Assembly (NCBI GenBank): GCA_035405785.1
Contig: DAONJS010000002.1
Coordinates: forward strand, 210,368-274,367
DNA from: BPGX01 sp035405785
Lineage (GTDB): Bacteria; Bacteroidota; Bacteroidia; B-17B0; Aurantibacillaceae
Length of the DNA: 64,000 bases
Direction of reading: 5' to 3'
Shown one piece after another: positions 26,523 through 36,587 of the stretch. The notes beneath the pieces were generated by a model. That model was not told the origin of the DNA, ran no database searches, and saw only the letters and a list, made by a program, of their open reading frames with translations. Position 1 is the stretch's first letter. Every line of letters begins with the position of its first letter. Made by a program: the position numbers and the translations under genes.

Positions 26523-29500
26523 TCAATTAAAAACAATCTTATATTCTAAATTATATTTTTCAAATAATTTAAAATTCTCATCATCAAAATTTATTTTCAA
26601 TGGATTTGAAGTGCTTACATAATTTTTTCTTTCATCATCAGTTATTACCAGTGTTACTTTTAGTGGAATACCACCATTTGTTTTAAAAATCTTTTCAAAT
26701 TCCTTTATTAAATTCAATTGAATATCTTTTACATTCAATAATACTTTTAATTCTGCTTTTTCCTTAATTAGTTGTTCTAACTCAATAACTTCATTAACTC
26801 TTAAATCCCACCTTTCAATGCTATTATCAACACCAAAACTTCTTTTTTCTATTTTTCCTTTTATTCTGTAACATTTCAAATCATTCAAATGATATTTAAT
26901 TTGTGATTGTTCTGCTAATTCATTATTGATAAACAAATCAATACTTCCAGTAGTATCCTGCAATTTTAATGTATAATACTCTTTTCCATTTTTGGTTATT
27001 CTTTTTTGAACTTCAGCCGCCCATCCATATAAAATAATGCTTTTGTTTGATAAAGATTCTGGATTATCATTCATTTGTTCTTTCAATTCCTGAATATACA
27101 TTTTACTTGTATCTGAATCTATAAGCAATTGATAAGTATCTAAAGGTGTTGATGAAATGTATAATCCTAATACTTCTTCTTCTTTAGATAATTTTGTTTT
27201 TACATCCCATTCATTTGTTATTTGAATGTCTGGATACTGACTTAAACCGCTGTCTTCTGCACTTGAATTTTCAAACAAAGAGTTGCCAATACTTTGTTTC
27301 TTTTTAATATTTTCTGCAAATTTTATAAGTTTATCTGTAAGTGTGATGCCATCTTTATCAGGTTCAAAAAAAGCGGCTCTCGTAAGCCCCAGTGAATCAA
27401 ATGCTCCTGCCATTGCAAGATTTTCTATATTTTTCTTATTTAATAATTTTGATGGTAATCTTTCTGCCAGTTCAAATATATTCTTAATTTTTCCTTCTTT
27501 CGTTCTATTTTGAATCCATTCTTCTGCAAAGTTCTGACCAACATTTTTTATTGATGATAATCCAAAACGAATATCTCCATTTTCTGAAACATTAAATTTT
27601 TCATCACTTTCATTTATATCTGGTGGTAATATCTTGATACCCATTCTTCTGCATTCTGTCAATACTCCTGCTATTGATTCTATGGCTGTTTTGGTATTTA
27701 AAGCCGCACACATAAATTCGCTTGGAAAATGTGCTTTTAAGTAAGCCGTTTGATATGCTAATATTGCATAACACACTGAGTGAGATTTATTGAATGCATA
27801 ACTTGCAAAGTCCTTCCAATCTTCCCAGATTTTTTTAATGATGTTCAAATCAAAACCATTCTTTTTACAACCATCTAAAAACTTTTGTTCCATCTTTTCC
27901 AGAACATCAATTTTTTTCTTACCCATTGCTTTACGCAACTCATCTGCCTGACCCTTTGTAAATCCTGCTAACTTTTGACTTAATAACATTACTTGCTCCT
28001 GATAAACTGTAATACCATAAGTTTCTTTTAGAATTTCTTCCATTTCTGGAAAAGGATATTCTATTTTTTCAATTCCATGCTTTCTGCGAATAAAACTATC
28101 AATATACTTCATTGGTCCTGGTCTGTACAATGCATTCATTGCAATTAAATCGTGAATACTATCTGGCTTTAATTGTTGCAGGTATTTCTTCATTCCAGGA
28201 CTTTCAAACTGAAACACTTCATCTGTATTTCCATTTTTGAAAATATCAAAAGTTTTTTCATCATTTAATGATATATTATCAATATCTACCTCAATACCTT
28301 TATTTTTCTTTACCAAACGCAATGTTTCAGAAATAATAGATAAAGTTGTAAGTCCTAAAAAATCCATTTTCAACAAACCAGCAGTTTCCGCTACAGAAAC
28401 ATCAAATTGAGTAATTACCTGACCACTCTTTGTATCTATTGCCAATGGTGCTATTTCATCTAATCTTTTTGGTGCAATGATAAGTCCGCATGCGTGCTTT
28501 CCAGTATGTCTAAAACAACCATCCACTTTTGCAGCATATTCTAATACTTCCTTTGCTCTTGGATGAGTATTCAAAAATGCTTCGTATGATTTTTTGAAAT
28601 ATGTTTTTAATTCATCTATGCTTTGTCCTTCAGAAAGATATTTTTCAAAATTTATCTTATCAGGTTCAATTAATTCTTTTAAAGAAATTTTCATTTCAAA
28701 TAAAGGATTAAATGCTTTACTTAAAGCATCCGCTTCTTGTGGCAAAAGTCCTAAAACCCTTGCTGTATCTTTGATTGCAGATTTTCCTCCTAATGAAGAA
28801 AATGTGATGATGTTAGCAACGCTTTCTTTTCCATATTTTTCTACCACATATTCTATTAACTCATCTCTGCGTGTATCTTCAATATCAATATCAATATCGG
28901 GCATTGAAACTCTTTCTGGATTCAAAAATCTTTCAAAAAGCAAATTATACTGAACAGGATCAACATTCGTTATTCCAATACAATAAGCGACTATTGAACC
29001 TGCCGCACTTCCACGACCTGGACCTATACGAATTCCTCTTTTTCTTGCAGAATTTAATATATCACTCACAATCAAAAAATATCCAGGGAAACCCATCTGA
29101 GCAATGGTTTGCAATTCAAATTCTATTTTATCTTCTATTTCTTTTGTAATTTCTATGTATCGCTTTTTAGCACCTTCATAAGTAAGATGTTTTAAATATG
29201 CATTTTCTAACTCTAATTCTGATAAATCATTATGTTGTTCTGCAAATTCTTTTGGAATAGAAAACTTTGGTAAGACAATTTGTTTTTCAACAGGAAATTC
29301 TTCAATACTATCAGCTAATTCAATAGCATTCTGAATAGCTTGAGGATAAAAAGAAAAGGCCTGTTGAATTTCTTGAGGAGATTTGAAATAAAATTGATCA
29401 TTTGGTAATCCATATCTTTTTCCACTACCCTTCCCTATTGGCTTAGATTTTTCTTCTCCATTTCTTATACATATCAAAGTATCAAAACCATCAGCGTCAT

Positions 29501-30923
29501 TACGATTTAAGTAAAAATTATTTTGTGCTGCTATAATTTTGATATTGTGTTTTTCTGACATTTTAATTAAAAACTTATTCAGATATTCTTCCTCTTCTAA
29601 AAAATGATTGTTCATTTCTAAATAGAAGTTCTCTCCAAAATTTTCTTTATACCACAACACACATTCTTCTGCTTTTTGCTCCCCTTCTTTAAACAAAACT
29701 TGTGGAATTTCTCCATAAATCCATCCGCTCAAAATAATCAATCCTTCTTTATTTTCTAATAATCTCTTTTTATCTATACGAGGAACATAATAAAATCCTT
29801 CTGTAAAAGATACCGATGAAAGTTTACAAAGGTTAGAATAACCAATTTCATTTTTTGCCAAAACTGGAATTTGAAAATTCTGTGTTTTGTAAGTATTCTT
29901 TTGCGACATATCATCACACAAATAAAACTCGCATCCAATGATGGGCTTTATTGTTGGCAATATTTCTCCACTATTTGATTGTTGTGCTTTTTCATTTTTA
30001 GATTTAATGTCTTTATTAATATCCTTTACAGCATTGAAAAATTCAACCACTCCACTCATATAACCCAAATCAGTTATGGCTAATGCTCTGGCTTTATATT
30101 CAGCGGCTTTTTTAACTAATTGTTTGACTTGTGTACTACTATTACCAATAGAATAAACTGTATGATTATGTAAATACGCAAAATTTATATCGTTTTCTTG
30201 AGTAGTAATTTCATTGTTTATTTGTTGAGTTGTTTCTTTTTTCTTTTTATGATAAACACTTTCTTTACTTTTTAGATTTTTCAAATTTGGTGATTCATAC
30301 TCAATTTGATCTGGCTGAATGTTGATTTGTGGAATGCGAATTATTTCTCTTGATAAAAGTTCAAAAAAAGCGTTTGCGTTGGCCTCTACATCAAATGCTG
30401 CATTATGTGCTAAATCAAATTTTACTCCAAATAATTTTTCATACAATTCTGTAAGTGAAGGCATTTTATATCCACCACCCTTTCCACCTGGCAAAGCACA
30501 ATAATCAACTACTTCTTTATTATTACATGTATCAACAAAAATTTTCTCATTCAGTATATTAACATCAATTCCATTTCTTATCAATTCAGCAGAAATAACA
30601 GGTATATCGTATGAAACTATATTATGCCCTGCAACAACTTTTGTTTTTTCAAGTGCTTTCAAAAATTCATCTAAAACAATTGATAAATCTATTCCTTCGT
30701 TTAATGCTCTTTCAGTTGTTATTTTATGGACTTTTGCCGCATCATAAGGGATTTCAAAGCCATTGGGCTTTACAATTTGAGAATATTGTTGAATTAATTT
30801 TCCTTTTTCATCGTGTAATTGAAATGCTAACTGAACTATTCTTGGAAAATTATTCAGATTTGAAAAATCTTTTGAATCACCTTTAATAAAACCCGTAGTT
30901 TCAACATCAAATATTAAAAACAT
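26523..30923 (-). CDS. dnaE: DNA polymerase III alpha subunit with N-terminal DnaQ-like exonuclease
   Basis: A 1466-residue replicative polymerase, about 300 longer than usual DnaE. Residues 1-200 form a DEDDh 3'-5' exonuclease: DVETTG (Exo I), VAGHNIVSYD (Exo II) and AHNAAFD (Exo III, H-x4-D). A variable linker precedes a PHP domain from about residue 245, in which several metal ligands are lost (TDLG instead of TDHG, SGWI instead of SGC, QNNFYLN instead of NDxHY). The polymerase core is intact, with GPGRGSAAGS and the catalytic PDIDIDIED; an OB-fold and C-terminal tail follow. The fused exonuclease probably does the proofreading. It has its own promoter at 30942. Confidence 0.95.
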   Translation of the reverse strand: MFLIFDVETTGFIKGDSKDFSNLNNFPRIVQLAFQLHDEKGKLIQQYSQIVKPNGFEIPYDAAKVHKITTERALNEGIDLSIVLDEFLKALEKTKVVAGHNIVSYDIPVISAELIRNGIDVNILNEKIFVDTCNNKEVVDYCALPGGKGGGYKMPSLTELYEKLFGVKFDLAHNAAFDVEANANAFFELLSREIIRIPQINIQPDQIEYESPNLKNLKSKESVYHKKKKETTQQINNEITTQENDINFAYLHNHTVYSIGNSSTQVKQLVKKAAEYKARALAITDLGYMSGVVEFFNAVKDINKDIKSKNEKAQQSNSGEILPTIKPIIGCEFYLCDDMSQKNTYKTQNFQIPVLAKNEIGYSNLCKLSSVSFTEGFYYVPRIDKKRLLENKEGLIILSGWIYGEIPQVLFKEGEQKAEECVLWYKENFGENFYLEMNNHFLEEEEYLNKFLIKMSEKHNIKIIAAQNNFYLNRNDADGFDTLICIRNGEEKSKPIGKGSGKRYGLPNDQFYFKSPQEIQQAFSFYPQAIQNAIELADSIEEFPVEKQIVLPKFSIPKEFAEQHNDLSELELENAYLKHLTYEGAKKRYIEITKEIEDKIEFELQTIAQMGFPGYFLIVSDILNSARKRGIRIGPGRGSAAGSIVAYCIGITNVDPVQYNLLFERFLNPERVSMPDIDIDIEDTRRDELIEYVVEKYGKESVANIITFSSLGGKSAIKDTARVLGLLPQEADALSKAFNPLFEMKISLKELIEPDKINFEKYLSEGQSIDELKTYFKKSYEAFLNTHPRAKEVLEYAAKVDGCFRHTGKHACGLIIAPKRLDEIAPLAIDTKSGQVITQFDVSVAETAGLLKMDFLGLTTLSIISETLRLVKKNKGIEVDIDNISLNDEKTFDIFKNGNTDEVFQFESPGMKKYLQQLKPDSIHDLIAMNALYRPGPMKYIDSFIRRKHGIEKIEYPFPEMEEILKETYGITVYQEQVMLLSQKLAGFTKGQADELRKAMGKKKIDVLEKMEQKFLDGCKKNGFDLNIIKKIWEDWKDFASYAFNKSHSVCYAILAYQTAYLKAHFPSEFMCAALNTKTAIESIAGVLTECRRMGIKILPPDINESDEKFNVSENGDIRFGLSSIKNVGQNFAEEWIQNRTKEGKIKNIFELAERLPSKLLNKKNIENLAMAGAFDSLGLTRAAFFEPDKDGITLTDKLIKFAENIKKKQSIGNSLFENSSAEDSGLSQYPDIQITNEWDVKTKLSKEEEVLGLYISSTPLDTYQLLIDSDTSKMYIQELKEQMNDNPESLSNKSIILYGWAAEVQKRITKNGKEYYTLKLQDTTGSIDLFINNELAEQSQIKYHLNDLKCYRIKGKIEKRSFGVDNSIERWDLRVNEVIELEQLIKEKAELKVLLNVKDIQLNLIKEFEKIFKTNGGIPLKVTLVITDDERKNYVSTSNPLKINFDDENFKLFEKYNLEYKIVFN

Positions 30924-30941
30924 ATATCAAATTTTAGCAAA

Positions 30942-30949
30942 CAAAGATA
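30942..30949 (-). promoter_or_regulatory. -7 promoter element of dnaE
   Basis: Minus-strand TATCTTTG matches TAnnTTTG exactly, 18 bases before the ATG at 30923. Confidence 0.6.
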
Positions 30950-30997
30950 AGGACTAATTCTGTCAAAAGGTGTCGTTGTGGATATTTTTTTAAAATA

Positions 30998-31025
30998 AAA
31001 ACGGGGAACAAATGTCCCCCGGTTT
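30998..31025 (-). terminator. Rho-independent terminator of the 569-residue M43 protease gene
   Basis: Read on the minus strand, a GGGGGACA...TTCCCC hairpin (one bulged base) is followed by GTTTTTATTTT. It lies 22 bases past the stop at 31048. It is nearly identical to the hairpin at 32846-32873 behind the paralogous gene. Confidence 0.75.
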
Positions 31026-31047
31026 ATGTTTTTTTCAAGTGTGTAAA

Positions 31048-32757
31048 TTATTTGTTAATGATAATTCTCTTAACAACTTTTTCTGAACCGTTGGTGAGTT
31101 TAAAAAAGTAAATGCCATTTTCAAGCATAGATATATTTAATTTCAATTTATCATTCAATACATTTTGATATTCACCTTGATAAACTATTTGACCTAATAA
31201 ATTTGTAATTTCAAATTTTAAGTTTTGTTTAGAATCAAAATTAGTAGTGATTACAAATAATCCATCAGAAGGGTTGGGTGAAATTATGATATTATTAGAA
31301 ATTTGGCTAAAATTTTCAATACCTGTTGGGCAAGAAATTGCTGTAATAACAGTAGTATAAGTACTTGATGTCATATTATTATCATTAGTAACTATTAAGT
31401 TTAAAGTATAAGTGCCAGCGTTTGTAAATTTAACTGTTGGGTTAATAACATACTTATTAGGTGTAAAAACCACTCCACCGGGAGGAACGGCTGTCCATGT
31501 ATAGTTAGGAGGTGGTGAACCTAATGAACAATTGTTTAAATTAATTTGCGTACCTGTACAAACTGTTGTAGAATCTAATGAAAAACAAGCACTTGCAGAA
31601 GAATATGATGCACATAGAGTGGAAGCAGATGTCGTTAAATCTTTTCTATAAGTTCCATTTGTCATAGCAGTTTGCATTCTTGTATTTTGATCAACTGTAA
31701 ACATATACATACAGGCATCATCTGTATAATCCATAAAGTTCATAAACATTTCGCCATCTGGTGAATTACCAGAACATGTACCTACATGAAATGGATATGA
31801 TGGACATCCAGAATTATCTGCTTGTGCAGGTGGTGTATCATTGCAATAATCTGTTGCACATGTTCCGTCACCCCAAATATGACGAAGACCTAACCAATGC
31901 CCTGCTTCATGAGATAATGTCCTTCCTTTATTATATGGGCTAATATAATTACCACTGGGATAAAGTAAATTTGATCCGCATGCTTTTGCCCAAATCCATA
32001 CACCATCTGTGGTGGAAGTGCCCGTTCCTGATAATCCAGGTAATCCAGTTCCAGCAGGAAAAGTAGCAAATCCAAGCAATCCAACAGAACTATTTTCATC
32101 AGTTACCCACACATTAAAATATCTTGTAGGATCCCAAATACTTTGAGGTTTTATAGTGCTATTTATGTATGTCATAAAACTGAATTGGTCCGTAAAAGAT
32201 GCAGGATTTGTCCAACCTTTTGTTGTATAATCTATTCTATCAATACCTGGTTCTGATAAAGTATTACCATTTGGATCTTTTGTAGCTAAACAAAACTGAA
32301 TACCAGTATTTGCAATCTTTACTCTTCCAAGCGAATCTTTATTTGCAGAAGGTAATGAAACCGCATAATTGACAAATGCATTGGAAGGATAAGTATTGAC
32401 ATTGTATCCAATACCCGCATAATCTGCATTTAATACCTGTATCTGTGAATAAACTTGTTCTGGTGCGAGATTTGGATAAGTTCTGATGGCTTGTCCTCCA
32501 TGTATGATGTGAAATATAACAGGTATTGTATAATTTGCATACACTTTACCATTCGTTAATTCAGAATGATCTTTTACATATTGTTCAATCAATTTTTGAA
32601 ACTGCAATTCCCATTCAATAGTTGGAGAAATAGTTCCACAACTTCTTTTAATATTTTCAGTGCTTGTTTCTTGTGATGCATAAGTATTAAAATCCGCTTG
32701 AGCAAAAATAATATTACCCATTAGTACTGTAAAACAAATTATAGCTATTTTTTTCAT
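31048..32757 (-). CDS. Secreted M43 (pappalysin/cytophagalysin-like) metalloprotease, T9SS type A
   Basis: A 569-residue secreted zinc protease. I start at the ATG at 32757 because an exact -7 box at 32774-32781 rules out the longer frame. Order: signal peptide (ends NIIFAQ); M43 catalytic domain with HEAGHWLGLRHIWGD (zinc ligands and catalytic Glu) and Met-turn region FMNFMDYTDD; a PKD-like domain (CFSLDSTTVC to about residue 490); and a C-terminal type A sorting domain (ISPNPSDGLF, LENGIYFFKL, ending VVKRIIINK). It is a shorter paralogue of the gene at 32895. Confidence 0.93.
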   Translation of the reverse strand: MKKIAIICFTVLMGNIIFAQADFNTYASQETSTENIKRSCGTISPTIEWELQFQKLIEQYVKDHSELTNGKVYANYTIPVIFHIIHGGQAIRTYPNLAPEQVYSQIQVLNADYAGIGYNVNTYPSNAFVNYAVSLPSANKDSLGRVKIANTGIQFCLATKDPNGNTLSEPGIDRIDYTTKGWTNPASFTDQFSFMTYINSTIKPQSIWDPTRYFNVWVTDENSSVGLLGFATFPAGTGLPGLSGTGTSTTDGVWIWAKACGSNLLYPSGNYISPYNKGRTLSHEAGHWLGLRHIWGDGTCATDYCNDTPPAQADNSGCPSYPFHVGTCSGNSPDGEMFMNFMDYTDDACMYMFTVDQNTRMQTAMTNGTYRKDLTTSASTLCASYSSASACFSLDSTTVCTGTQINLNNCSLGSPPPNYTWTAVPPGGVVFTPNKYVINPTVKFTNAGTYTLNLIVTNDNNMTSSTYTTVITAISCPTGIENFSQISNNIIISPNPSDGLFVITTNFDSKQNLKFEITNLLGQIVYQGEYQNVLNDKLKLNISMLENGIYFFKLTNGSEKVVKRIIINK

Positions 32758-32773
32758 GACAATTATTTTTGGA

Positions 32774-32781
32774 CAAAGATA
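32774..32781 (-). promoter_or_regulatory. -7 promoter element of the 569-residue M43 protease gene
   Basis: Minus-strand TATCTTTG is an exact TAnnTTTG match 16 bases before the ATG at 32757, fixing that start. Confidence 0.65.
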
Positions 32782-32845
32782 AGCAATTTTATTCAAATTA
32801 TTAAAACAACCCAACTCTTTAATATATTTTTATTTTTTAAAATAA

Positions 32846-32873
32846 AAAACGGGGAACAAATGTCCCCCGTTTT
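32846..32873 (-). terminator. Rho-independent terminator of the 794-residue M43 protease gene
   Basis: AAAACGGGG and CCCCGTTTT pair around a 10-base loop; read on the minus strand the stem ends in a run of T (GTTTTTTATTTT). It begins 22 bases past the stop at 32895. It shares sequence, including the loop, with 30998-31025. Confidence 0.8.
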
Positions 32874-32894
32874 ATATTTTTTCAAGTGTGTAAA

Positions 32895-35279
32895 TTATTT
32901 GTTAATGATAATTCTCTTAACAACTTTTTCTGAACCATTAGTGAGTTTAATAAAGTAAATTCCATTTTCATAATGGCTTAAATTCAATGTAAGATAATTG
33001 TTCATTACATTTTGGAACTCACCTTGATTAAGCACCTGACCTAATGTGTTGATAACTTCAAATTTGATATTTTGTTTTTCACTAAAAGTTGTTACAATAT
33101 TAAATATACCATTAGATGGATTAGGTACAATCATAATACTATTAGTAAATGCATTTAAATCATCTTTTCCAGTAGAACAAGTGAGTATTGGCAATATAGC
33201 CCCACTTAATGGTATTCCCCAACTATTTGGATTATCATAAGCATACCAAGCATTAGTATTCCATTTTTCCCACATAGTATTTGTTGGATTTGAACCATCT
33301 GTATTGTTAAAGATAACAGCTGTGTCGCCACTGGTAGTAGGTAAAACAACCGAAGCAAAGAAACCACCAGGAGTAGAACTTGATAATGGACCTACAGGAG
33401 TTGTAAAATTATACTTATATGGTAAAATGATAGCTGTAGAATAACCTATATTAGGATCACCACAATAAGTAACATTTGTTGTTGGTGTTCCTGATGTTAT
33501 TAAACCTAAATTAGCTGTTGCAGTAGCAACTGCTGTAGAAGGTCCGCTTGTTGAATTACCTGTATAAATTTTCAAATTTACTTGACTGGAAGCATTACCA
33601 TGAGTACCTACATTACCATTTTTATAGAAAAGAACAATAGCACTAGTAATATACTGTGCAGGTGAAACATGAGAATAAGTAGATGCTGCAAACCATTCGG
33701 CTTTTTCTTTATCACCATAACAATTATTTCCTGATACATAGCCAGGACAAGTACTTGTAGGAGCACCAGTAATATATGCTACTAATGTGTCAGTATTTCT
33801 AATGTTAGTAATAGTATCGTTACATACTGTTTGAGTAACGCAAGAAGAGATACTAATGACATGTGAAGTAGTGTTCACTGTACCATTACTTGCTGTTAAA
33901 GTAATTGTATAAGTACCCGTATTGGCAAATGTTACAGAAGGATTTGAAGCATTTTGATTAGGATTAAATGTAACACCTGTTGGAGGATTAGCACTCCATG
34001 TATAAGTAGGTGTTGGTGAACCAGTTGAGCAATTTGTTAAATTAACAGGAGTGCTTACACAACCAGTAGAAGGCATGGTAAAGCAAGCATTAGCTGCAGG
34101 AGATGAAGATGCACATAAAGTGGAAGCAGAAGTAGTAAGATTTTTTCTGTATGTTCCATTTGCCATAGCAGTTTGAATTCTAGTTGTTTGATCTACTGTA
34201 AACATATACATACTTGCATCGTCTGTATAATCCATAAAATTCATATACATTTCTCCATCAGGAGAATTACCACTACATGTTCCTGCGTGATAAGGATATG
34301 TAGAAATTGTTCCATAATTTGAAGTTTGTGCAGGAGGTGTATCATTACAATAATCATTTCCACAATTGCTATCTCCCCAAATATGACGTAGACCTAACCA
34401 GTGACCTGCTTCATGAGTTAATGTTCTTCCTCTATCATAAGGCGTTGCATAAGTTCCACTAGGATATATGCTTTTAGAACCGCATGCTTTTGCATAAATC
34501 CAAACACCATCTGTAGTAGCAGTACCAAAACCTGATAAGCCAGTTAATCCAGTACCGGCAGGAAAAGTAGCATATCCTAATAACCCAACAGAAGTACTTT
34601 CATCAGTAACCCAAACATTGAAATATCTGTTAGGATCCCATATAGTTTGAGGTTTAACTGTTCCATCTATAAATGACTGAAATGAGGAAGAAGATGTAAA
34701 AGAAGCAGGATCAGACCATCCTTTACTAACATAATTAATTCTATCAATACCCGGTTCAGGTAGTGTATTACCATTTGGATCTTTTGTCGCTAAACAAAAC
34801 TGAACACCTGTGTTAGCAATTTTTACACGACCATTACCATCTTTGTTAGCAGCCGGTAATGAAGCTGCATAATTCACAAATGCATTAGCAGGATAGTTAG
34901 AAACATTTAAACCAGTTCCTGCATAATCGGCATTTAAAACCTGTACTTGTGAATTGATTTGTCCTTGTGCAAGGTTTGGATAAGTACCAACCGCCTGACC
35001 ACCATGCACCACATGGAATACAACAGGAATGGTGTAATTGGCATACACTTTACCATTCATTAGTTCAGGATGATCTTTGACATACTGCTCAATCAATTTC
35101 TGAAATTCAACTTCCCATTCTACTGGGGGGGCTACTGTTCCGCAAGTTCTTTTAATCGTTGTTTGAGAACTTGGCTGGTTAATTGTTGTAACACTGGTAA
35201 AGGCAGCTTTTCTACCTGTTTGAGCAAACATCATACCAGCACTGATGCCTGCTATTACCATTAAATTAATTTTTCTCAT
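32895..35279 (-). CDS. Secreted M43 metalloprotease with extra beta domain, T9SS type A
   Basis: A 794-residue paralogue of the neighbouring protease. Order: signal peptide (ends MMFAQ); propeptide; M43 catalytic domain with HEAGHWLGLRHIWGD and MNFMDYTDD; PKD-like domain; an additional cysteine-containing beta domain of about 200 residues (about 505-705) absent from the shorter copy; and a type A sorting domain ending in the identical VVKRIIINK tail. Catalytic residues are intact in both copies. Family members cleave extracellular proteins; the substrate here is unknown. It has its own promoter and terminator. Confidence 0.93.
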   Translation of the reverse strand: MRKINLMVIAGISAGMMFAQTGRKAAFTSVTTINQPSSQTTIKRTCGTVAPPVEWEVEFQKLIEQYVKDHPELMNGKVYANYTIPVVFHVVHGGQAVGTYPNLAQGQINSQVQVLNADYAGTGLNVSNYPANAFVNYAASLPAANKDGNGRVKIANTGVQFCLATKDPNGNTLPEPGIDRINYVSKGWSDPASFTSSSSFQSFIDGTVKPQTIWDPNRYFNVWVTDESTSVGLLGYATFPAGTGLTGLSGFGTATTDGVWIYAKACGSKSIYPSGTYATPYDRGRTLTHEAGHWLGLRHIWGDSNCGNDYCNDTPPAQTSNYGTISTYPYHAGTCSGNSPDGEMYMNFMDYTDDASMYMFTVDQTTRIQTAMANGTYRKNLTTSASTLCASSSPAANACFTMPSTGCVSTPVNLTNCSTGSPTPTYTWSANPPTGVTFNPNQNASNPSVTFANTGTYTITLTASNGTVNTTSHVISISSCVTQTVCNDTITNIRNTDTLVAYITGAPTSTCPGYVSGNNCYGDKEKAEWFAASTYSHVSPAQYITSAIVLFYKNGNVGTHGNASSQVNLKIYTGNSTSGPSTAVATATANLGLITSGTPTTNVTYCGDPNIGYSTAIILPYKYNFTTPVGPLSSSTPGGFFASVVLPTTSGDTAVIFNNTDGSNPTNTMWEKWNTNAWYAYDNPNSWGIPLSGAILPILTCSTGKDDLNAFTNSIMIVPNPSNGIFNIVTTFSEKQNIKFEVINTLGQVLNQGEFQNVMNNYLTLNLSHYENGIYFIKLTNGSEKVVKRIIINK

Positions 35280-35296
35280 AGCATTAAATTTGGATA

Positions 35297-35304
35297 CAAA
35301 GGTA
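35297..35304 (-). promoter_or_regulatory. -7 promoter element of the 794-residue M43 protease gene
   Basis: Minus-strand TACCTTTG is an exact TAnnTTTG match, 17 bases before the ATG at 35279. Confidence 0.65.
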
Positions 35305-35409
35305 ATGGTTATTTTTTAAATAATTAGCAATTGTGGAAAAAATTATTATGTTAAATTTTATGGATGGCTTATTTTTTAGATAAGCGGCAAATCATATTTT
35401 ATACTGACA

Positions 35410-36585
35410 TTACTTCCGAGTTTTTTTAAACTTCAGAATAAATGTAACGGAACCTAACATTATTAAAAACGATAAAATAAAAGGATATGAAAAATTTACA
35501 TCATATAAAAAACCTCCAATAACCGGAGCTATAGTTCTTGCTAATGAATTTAAACTTTGAAAAACACCTAATAATGCCCCTCCTTCACCAACAGGTGCAT
35601 TTTGTGAAAGTAAGGATGTAACAGAAGGATTAATTAATCCATTTCCCATAGAAATACAAAACAAAATCAAAAATATCCACGGATAAACTGTATTGTGATT
35701 TATAAAAATCAGTGTCAATAAAGCAAAACTCATCATCAATGATGATATTAAAATAATTTTGTATTCATTGATATATCTCAATAAAAATTTTAATCCTATA
35801 CTTTGCCAGAGGATACTTATTACTCCAATAAATCCAAAAAATATTCCAATTTGACTATCATTCAAATAACAATGTTCTTTCCAATAAATGGTAGATAAAA
35901 CCTGAAAAATACTAAATGCAGAAATGAATATAAATCCATACCATAAGTAATTTTTTACTTCAGGTAAAAAGATAAATCTCTTGATATTTTGAACTGGCTT
36001 AAAAGAAATAACTAATGATTTATTTGGATTTTGATTGGATTCTGATAAAAAGAAAAAAATCATCATTAAATTCAGAAAACATAAAAATGCTGTAAATAAT
36101 CCTACATATTTAATACCATGTGTTTCGTCAATACTTTTTAGAAAACCTCCAATGGGAGGACCTAAAATAAACCCTAACCCAAAAGCCATACCTAATAATC
36201 CCATTCTTTTGGTTCTATTTTCAGGTGGTGTAACATCTGCAATATATGCCTGTGCCACTGATATATTTGAAGAACCTATTCCAGCAATAATTCTACTAAT
36301 TAAAACCAACCAAATACTATTAGAAAATGCTAAAATCAAATAACTTATTCCATTCATCAACACCGTTAATAATAATACAGGTCTTCTGCCAATTTTATCG
36401 CTTAATTGACCCATTCCAGAAGTCATAATAAAATTCATCAATGAAAAAGAACCCGCTATTATTCCTGTTATGACTGTGTTTGCTCCTAAACTTATTACAT
36501 AGTTTGGCAAAATGGGAATTATGATTCCAAATCCCAATAAATCTATAAACACGGTTAAAAATAAACCTAAAAGTGAATAAGACAT
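35410..36585 (-). CDS. MFS transporter, TetA-like drug:H+ antiporter (DHA1) type
   Basis: A 391-residue protein with about 12 membrane helices. Helix 1 carries FIDLLGFGIIIPILPNYV, as in TetA/DHA1 exporters; loop 2-3 has GQLSDKIGRRPVLLL (MFS motif A); and helix 5 has GFILGPPIGGF (antiporter motif C). TetA-like family membership is clear but the substrate is not; the gene is only 2 bases after arginine decarboxylase, so export of a polyamine or related compound is a reasonable guess. Resistance to tetracycline should not be assumed. Confidence 0.87.
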   Translation of the reverse strand: MSYSLLGLFLTVFIDLLGFGIIIPILPNYVISLGANTVITGIIAGSFSLMNFIMTSGMGQLSDKIGRRPVLLLTVLMNGISYLILAFSNSIWLVLISRIIAGIGSSNISVAQAYIADVTPPENRTKRMGLLGMAFGLGFILGPPIGGFLKSIDETHGIKYVGLFTAFLCFLNLMMIFFFLSESNQNPNKSLVISFKPVQNIKRFIFLPEVKNYLWYGFIFISAFSIFQVLSTIYWKEHCYLNDSQIGIFFGFIGVISILWQSIGLKFLLRYINEYKIILISSLMMSFALLTLIFINHNTVYPWIFLILFCISMGNGLINPSVTSLLSQNAPVGEGGALLGVFQSLNSLARTIAPVIGGFLYDVNFSYPFILSFLIMLGSVTFILKFKKTRK

Positions 36586-36587
36586 TT

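Noticed and set aside
35367..35385. GCTTAT/ATAAGC hairpin after the MFS gene as terminator
   Set aside because: A 6-bp AT-rich stem without a following T run on the minus strand is too weak to call.
35410..36585. Tetracycline resistance gene
   Set aside because: The protein has the general TetA/DHA1 helix motifs only; its operon with arginine decarboxylase argues for another substrate.
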